A stretch of 7,564 bases of DNA from Pseudomonadota bacterium (lineage in GTDB: Bacteria > Pseudomonadota > Gammaproteobacteria > Burkholderiales > Thiobacillaceae): assembly GCA_021836225.1 (NCBI GenBank), contig JAKBJA010000001.1, forward strand, positions 1-7,564, in the 5' to 3' direction. Positions 3,573-7,564 of the stretch are shown in pieces. Below the pieces are notes generated by a model. It did not search any database, was not told the origin of the DNA, and saw only the letters and a list, made by a program, of their open reading frames with translations. Numbering within the stretch: the stretch's first letter is position 1; each line of letters starts with the position of its first letter. The position numbers and the translations under genes were made by a program.

Positions 3573-5567
3573 ATGAACACCCTAAGACGCCTTCGCCTGA
3601 TTCACCTGCTTTTCCTGTTCGCCCTCTGTGGCGCCTCTGCGCATGCGGCGGATGACGAGGCGTGGGCACCCACGCCGCCACGTCTGAGCTATATCGACGG
3701 TGAGGTGTCCTACTGGCGCGAAGGGGCCGCCGACTGGGCGCGCGCCCAGCCCAACCTGGCGCTGACGGAGGGCGATGCGCTCTATAGCGGAAGCAATTCC
3801 AATTTCGAGGTGCAGTTCGGCAGCCGCAGCTTCGTGCGCGCCGACGAGCAGAGCCAGTTGTCGCTGCTGCAGCAGGAAGAACGCCGGATCCAGTTCAAGG
3901 TCGCGAGCGGCCGGGTGTCGTTCGACATGCGCAGCCTGACGGAGGGCGACGCGGTGGAGGTGAGTACGCCGAACGCGGTGTTCGTGATCGAGCATCCCGG
4001 CTACTACCGGGTGGAAGTGAACAGCCGCGACACCCATTTCATCACCCGTCGCGGCGGCGAGGCGACGGTGATCACCGCCGACGGGCGCTCGCTGAGCATT
4101 TATCCCTCGGAAGACATCGTCGTGACCGCGGGCAATCAGGTGCAAGTGGCCACTTACGCCGCGCCGGCACCTGACGCATGGGACCGCTGGAACGACGAGC
4201 GCAGCGATCGCATCGGCGAATCGATCAGCGCGCGCTACCTGCCGCCCGAGGTTTACGGTGCGGAAGAACTCGACCGCTACGGTCACTGGCGGGTGGTGCC
4301 GACCTACGGTTCGGTGTGGATTCCCTACGGCGTGAGCGCCGGCTGGGCGCCATACAGTGCCGGCTACTGGGTGTGGGATCCCTACTACGAATGGACCTGG
4401 GTCGACGATGCGCCGTGGGGCTGGGCGCCCTTCCATTACGGCCGCTGGATTTTCATCGACGGTTTCTGGGCGTGGGCGCCAGGGCCGGTGGTGCGGCGGC
4501 CGGCGTATTCGCCCGCGCTGGTGGCGTTCATGATCCGCGACCATGACGTCTCGGTGCGCGTCAGCGTCGGCCTGCCCGGGTTGTGGTGGGTGGCGCTCTC
4601 CTGGGGCGAGCCGGTGCTGCCGTGGTGGGGACCGTCCCACCGCCGCTGGCATCCCTACTGGGGCGGCTGGGGTGGGCCGCGCATCGTCAACAACGTGGTG
4701 ATCAGGCAAACTACGGTCATCAAGGTGGAGAACATCCATTTCCACAATGCCAGTTTGCCGCGCGCCATTCTCACGATGCCACCCGACAAGTTCGGGCGGG
4801 AACGGGTGCGGGCCATGGCGGAGACCCGTTTCCGCCACACCGATTTCGCGCCGGCGCGTGGCGAACTGCCGGTCAGGCCCGCACGCACCAGCCTGTCCGG
4901 CGGGGCGCCCAGGGGGATACAGCCGCCGCGCGAGATCCTCTCGCGGCCTGTCGTGTCCACGCGCACGCTGCGTGAGCGGACGCCAGCCCTGAAGGACGCA
5001 GCACCCCAGGTCCGTCCCCCGGCTGTTCCCGAACCCCGTTATGTGATCCCGCCCACCCGCCGCAACGACGATGCGCGTACGAAGCCGCGGCCGCCCTTCG
5101 GCGCCGAAGCCGGCCCGGAACGGGTGCCGCTGCCCCGGCCGCCCAGCTATGACGAGGTCAGGAAACAGCCAGCCCTACGCTCACCGTCTCCGGCCGCCCG
5201 GCGTGAGCAGACCACGACGCGTGAGGCGACGACGGTGCGCAGCCAGACCATGACACGCGAGCAGCCCCCCGCGCGTCGGGAGGTGACACCCGCAGCTCGG
5301 GCCGTCCAGCCTCCCGTGGCTGTGCCGCCGGCCAGTCGGTCACCCGGGCCTGGCACGGTGCAGGTTCCGCGTGCCCGCACCGACTCCGGGCAACCGCCTG
5401 CGGCCACTACGCGCAGTCAGACTACAACGCGCGACCAGCCCGCGCGTACCCAGGCCACGCCGCAGCGCGGCGACGCCCGGCAGGAGACAAGAGAACGGCC
5501 GCTGCCGGGGCAGCCCGCCAGCCAGACTTACCGGGGACGTGACCGCGACAACCGTGACGTGCGTTAG
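3573..5567 (+). CDS. Exported FecR-domain / DUF6600 protein with a long disordered Pro/Arg/Thr-rich tail
   Basis: This 664-residue protein has a signal peptide (basic RRLR at 5-8, hydrophobic 9-20) with likely cleavage after AHA (23-25). A FecR-like beta domain covers about 38-150: YIDGEVSYW, EGDALYSGSNSNFEVQF, then VASGRVSFDMR and AVEVSTPNAVF. A Trp/Tyr-rich DUF6600 segment follows at about 225-305 (YGHWRVVPTYGSVWIPY, then APWGWAPFHYGRW and GFWAWAPG). A further Trp-rich stretch (about 337-368, with VLPWW and HPYWGGWGG) leads to a conserved-looking piece (370-425). From about 430 to the end the chain is almost all Pro, Arg, Thr, Ala and Gln and surely disordered, with degenerate repeats. In FecR proper this domain transmits siderophore signals to a sigma factor; here no sigma factor, TonB receptor or transmembrane anchor is visible, so that role should not be transferred. 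Envelope location is inferred. Divergent from the lipoprotein operon; convergent with the DUF721 gene. Confidence 0.88.
   Translation: MNTLRRLRLIHLLFLFALCGASAHAADDEAWAPTPPRLSYIDGEVSYWREGAADWARAQPNLALTEGDALYSGSNSNFEVQFGSRSFVRADEQSQLSLLQQEERRIQFKVASGRVSFDMRSLTEGDAVEVSTPNAVFVIEHPGYYRVEVNSRDTHFITRRGGEATVITADGRSLSIYPSEDIVVTAGNQVQVATYAAPAPDAWDRWNDERSDRIGESISARYLPPEVYGAEELDRYGHWRVVPTYGSVWIPYGVSAGWAPYSAGYWVWDPYYEWTWVDDAPWGWAPFHYGRWIFIDGFWAWAPGPVVRRPAYSPALVAFMIRDHDVSVRVSVGLPGLWWVALSWGEPVLPWWGPSHRRWHPYWGGWGGPRIVNNVVIRQTTVIKVENIHFHNASLPRAILTMPPDKFGRERVRAMAETRFRHTDFAPARGELPVRPARTSLSGGAPRGIQPPREILSRPVVSTRTLRERTPALKDAAPQVRPPAVPEPRYVIPPTRRNDDARTKPRPPFGAEAGPERVPLPRPPSYDEVRKQPALRSPSPAARREQTTTREATTVRSQTMTREQPPARREVTPAARAVQPPVAVPPASRSPGPGTVQVPRARTDSGQPPAATTRSQTTTRDQPARTQATPQRGDARQETRERPLPGQPASQTYRGRDRDNRDVR
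5199..5447 (+). repeat. Degenerate repeats in the tail of the FecR/DUF6600 protein
   Basis: The tail carries related motifs RREQTTTREATT (543-554), RSQTMTREQPPAR (556-568) and RSQTTTRDQPAR (614-625). The copies are imperfect at DNA level and unevenly spaced, which suggests old duplications within a low-complexity tail. Confidence 0.6.
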
Positions 5568-5623
5568 GGTGGGGCCGGCGTGCCCCCGGATGCCGCCAGA
5601 TCGGGCGTGCGGCGACGGCCTGA

Positions 5624-6055
5624 TCAGCCTTTGCGGTGGTGTTGCAACAGCCGGTCGAGCGCTTCCTTCAGCGGACCCTCTTCGATTTCCGCGTTGAGGT
5701 GTGCCAGCCCATCCAGCGCGGCGGGCGGCAACCCGGCTTTTTCGACGGGGTGGACGTAGCGCGCCAGCAGTTCGGGATTGACGCTGATTCGCACGGATGT
5801 CGCCGCGATCCCGTGCTTTCCGAGGCTGGTGATCAGCGCATCGGTTTGTAGGAGCAGGCGGCTGGCAACGGCGCCGCTGTCGCAGGCGAGGCTCAGCACG
5901 CCGTTTTCCAGCTGCATCACGCGCACGTGCCCGGCGAGCGCCGCTGGCAGGGCGCGCTCGAGCGCGCCCTGGGTGGCGAGCAGGGCGCGGGCGCGCACGG
6001 CGAGGCCGCTCGGCAGCTGGCTGGCGAGCAAATCCGCGAGACTGTTGGCGCTCAT
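5624..6055 (-). CDS. DUF721 family protein, DciA-like (probable replicative helicase loader)
   Basis: This 143-residue cytoplasmic protein has no signal peptide. An N-terminal helix (ADLLASQLPSGLAVRARALL) leads into the DUF721 core at about 30-95: ALPAALAGHVRVMQLENGVL, then SLACDSGAVASRLLLQTDAL, then a helix and the strand SVRISV. The pattern of LP..LA.HV.V..L..G.L.L.C.S...A.RL matches DUF721. Proteins of this family, called DciA, act with DnaB to load the replicative helicase in bacteria without DnaC or DnaI. The remaining C-terminus (about 95-143) is short and mostly helical (PPAALDGLAHLNAEIEEG, ending in a basic HHRKG). It is divergent from secA, an arrangement I recall from other Betaproteobacteria. 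The start has no clear Shine-Dalgarno sequence, but the family N-terminus fits. Family call firm; function by family. Confidence 0.85.
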   Translation of the reverse strand: MSANSLADLLASQLPSGLAVRARALLATQGALERALPAALAGHVRVMQLENGVLSLACDSGAVASRLLLQTDALITSLGKHGIAATSVRISVNPELLARYVHPVEKAGLPPAALDGLAHLNAEIEEGPLKEALDRLLQHHRKG

Positions 6056-6144
6056 GCGGGTGACACACGGGCGTCACAGGAAGCCTGCGGCGCTATGTTA
6101 AAATTCAACGATTTACCGCGTCCTGCGGGCATTTCGGATTCCTC
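6056..6144. promoter_or_regulatory. Divergent promoter region of the DUF721 gene and secA
   Basis: This 89-base spacer holds an AT-rich core (6094-6116). On the plus strand TGTTAAAAT (6096-6104) is an extended -10 element (TG, one base, then TAAAAT, 5 of 6), placing a start near 6111 and a leader of about 34 bases for secA; no good -35 is seen. A GTGAC/GTCAC dyad (6060-6064 and 6072-6076) lies just ahead of the DUF721 start and could be an operator or a leader hairpin. secA has only a weak GGA (6136-6138) as ribosome site. Confidence 0.4.

Positions 6145-7564
<1,420 letters not shown>

Noticed and set aside
3582..4838. Opposite-strand open frame of 418 codons
   Set aside because: It lies wholly inside the FecR/DUF6600 gene. 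Its composition (Pro/His/Arg-rich, no domain) is that of antisense reading of GC-rich code.
5340..6077. Opposite-strand frame of 245 codons overlapping the DUF721 gene
   Set aside because: It spans two real genes in another frame and its product is Arg/Pro/Ala-rich noise. The DUF721 frame has the conserved pattern.

Overview
The window looks like chromosomal DNA of a GC-rich betaproteobacterium. The evidence is a SecA that matches the proteobacterial form almost residue for residue, a divergent DUF721 (DciA-like) gene beside secA, as is common in Betaproteobacteria, and envelope genes (FecR/DUF6600, DUF3568 lipoprotein) typical of that class. The species cannot be fixed from this sequence. 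I see no rRNA, complete tRNA, transposase, integrase or CRISPR array.

Layout from left to right: the last 38 codons of an MscS-family mechanosensitive channel (+, ends 119); a 418-bp gene-free stretch with a candidate promoter and several hairpins; an exported cysteine-rich protein with two matched fibronectin-III-like modules (+, 538-1644); a 158-bp convergent spacer with nested inverted repeats; a two-gene leftward operon of a DUF3568-type lipoprotein (-, 2814-3242) and a Thr/Ser/Gly-rich secreted protein (-, 1803-2798); a 330-bp divergent control region with dyads and a terminator-like leader hairpin; a 664-residue exported FecR/DUF6600 protein (+, 3573-5567); a DUF721/DciA-like gene (-, 5624-6055); and secA (+, 6145 to the window edge, incomplete). 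secA has no stop inside the window, so searches that require closed reading frames miss it; the long opposite-strand frame at 6052-7554 is its shadow.

Functionally there are two parts. The right end is housekeeping: the SecA translocase motor and a probable replicative-helicase loader. The middle (538-5567) is an accessory envelope cluster of four consecutive genes that all carry export signals, organised around the divergent region 3243-3572. None of the four has a proven biochemical role that can be read from sequence. The most interesting material is the six-cysteine tandem module protein with its mosaic base composition, the lipoprotein/low-complexity protein operon, and the structured leader of the FecR/DUF6600 gene. 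A joint role in the envelope is inferred from position and export signals only.
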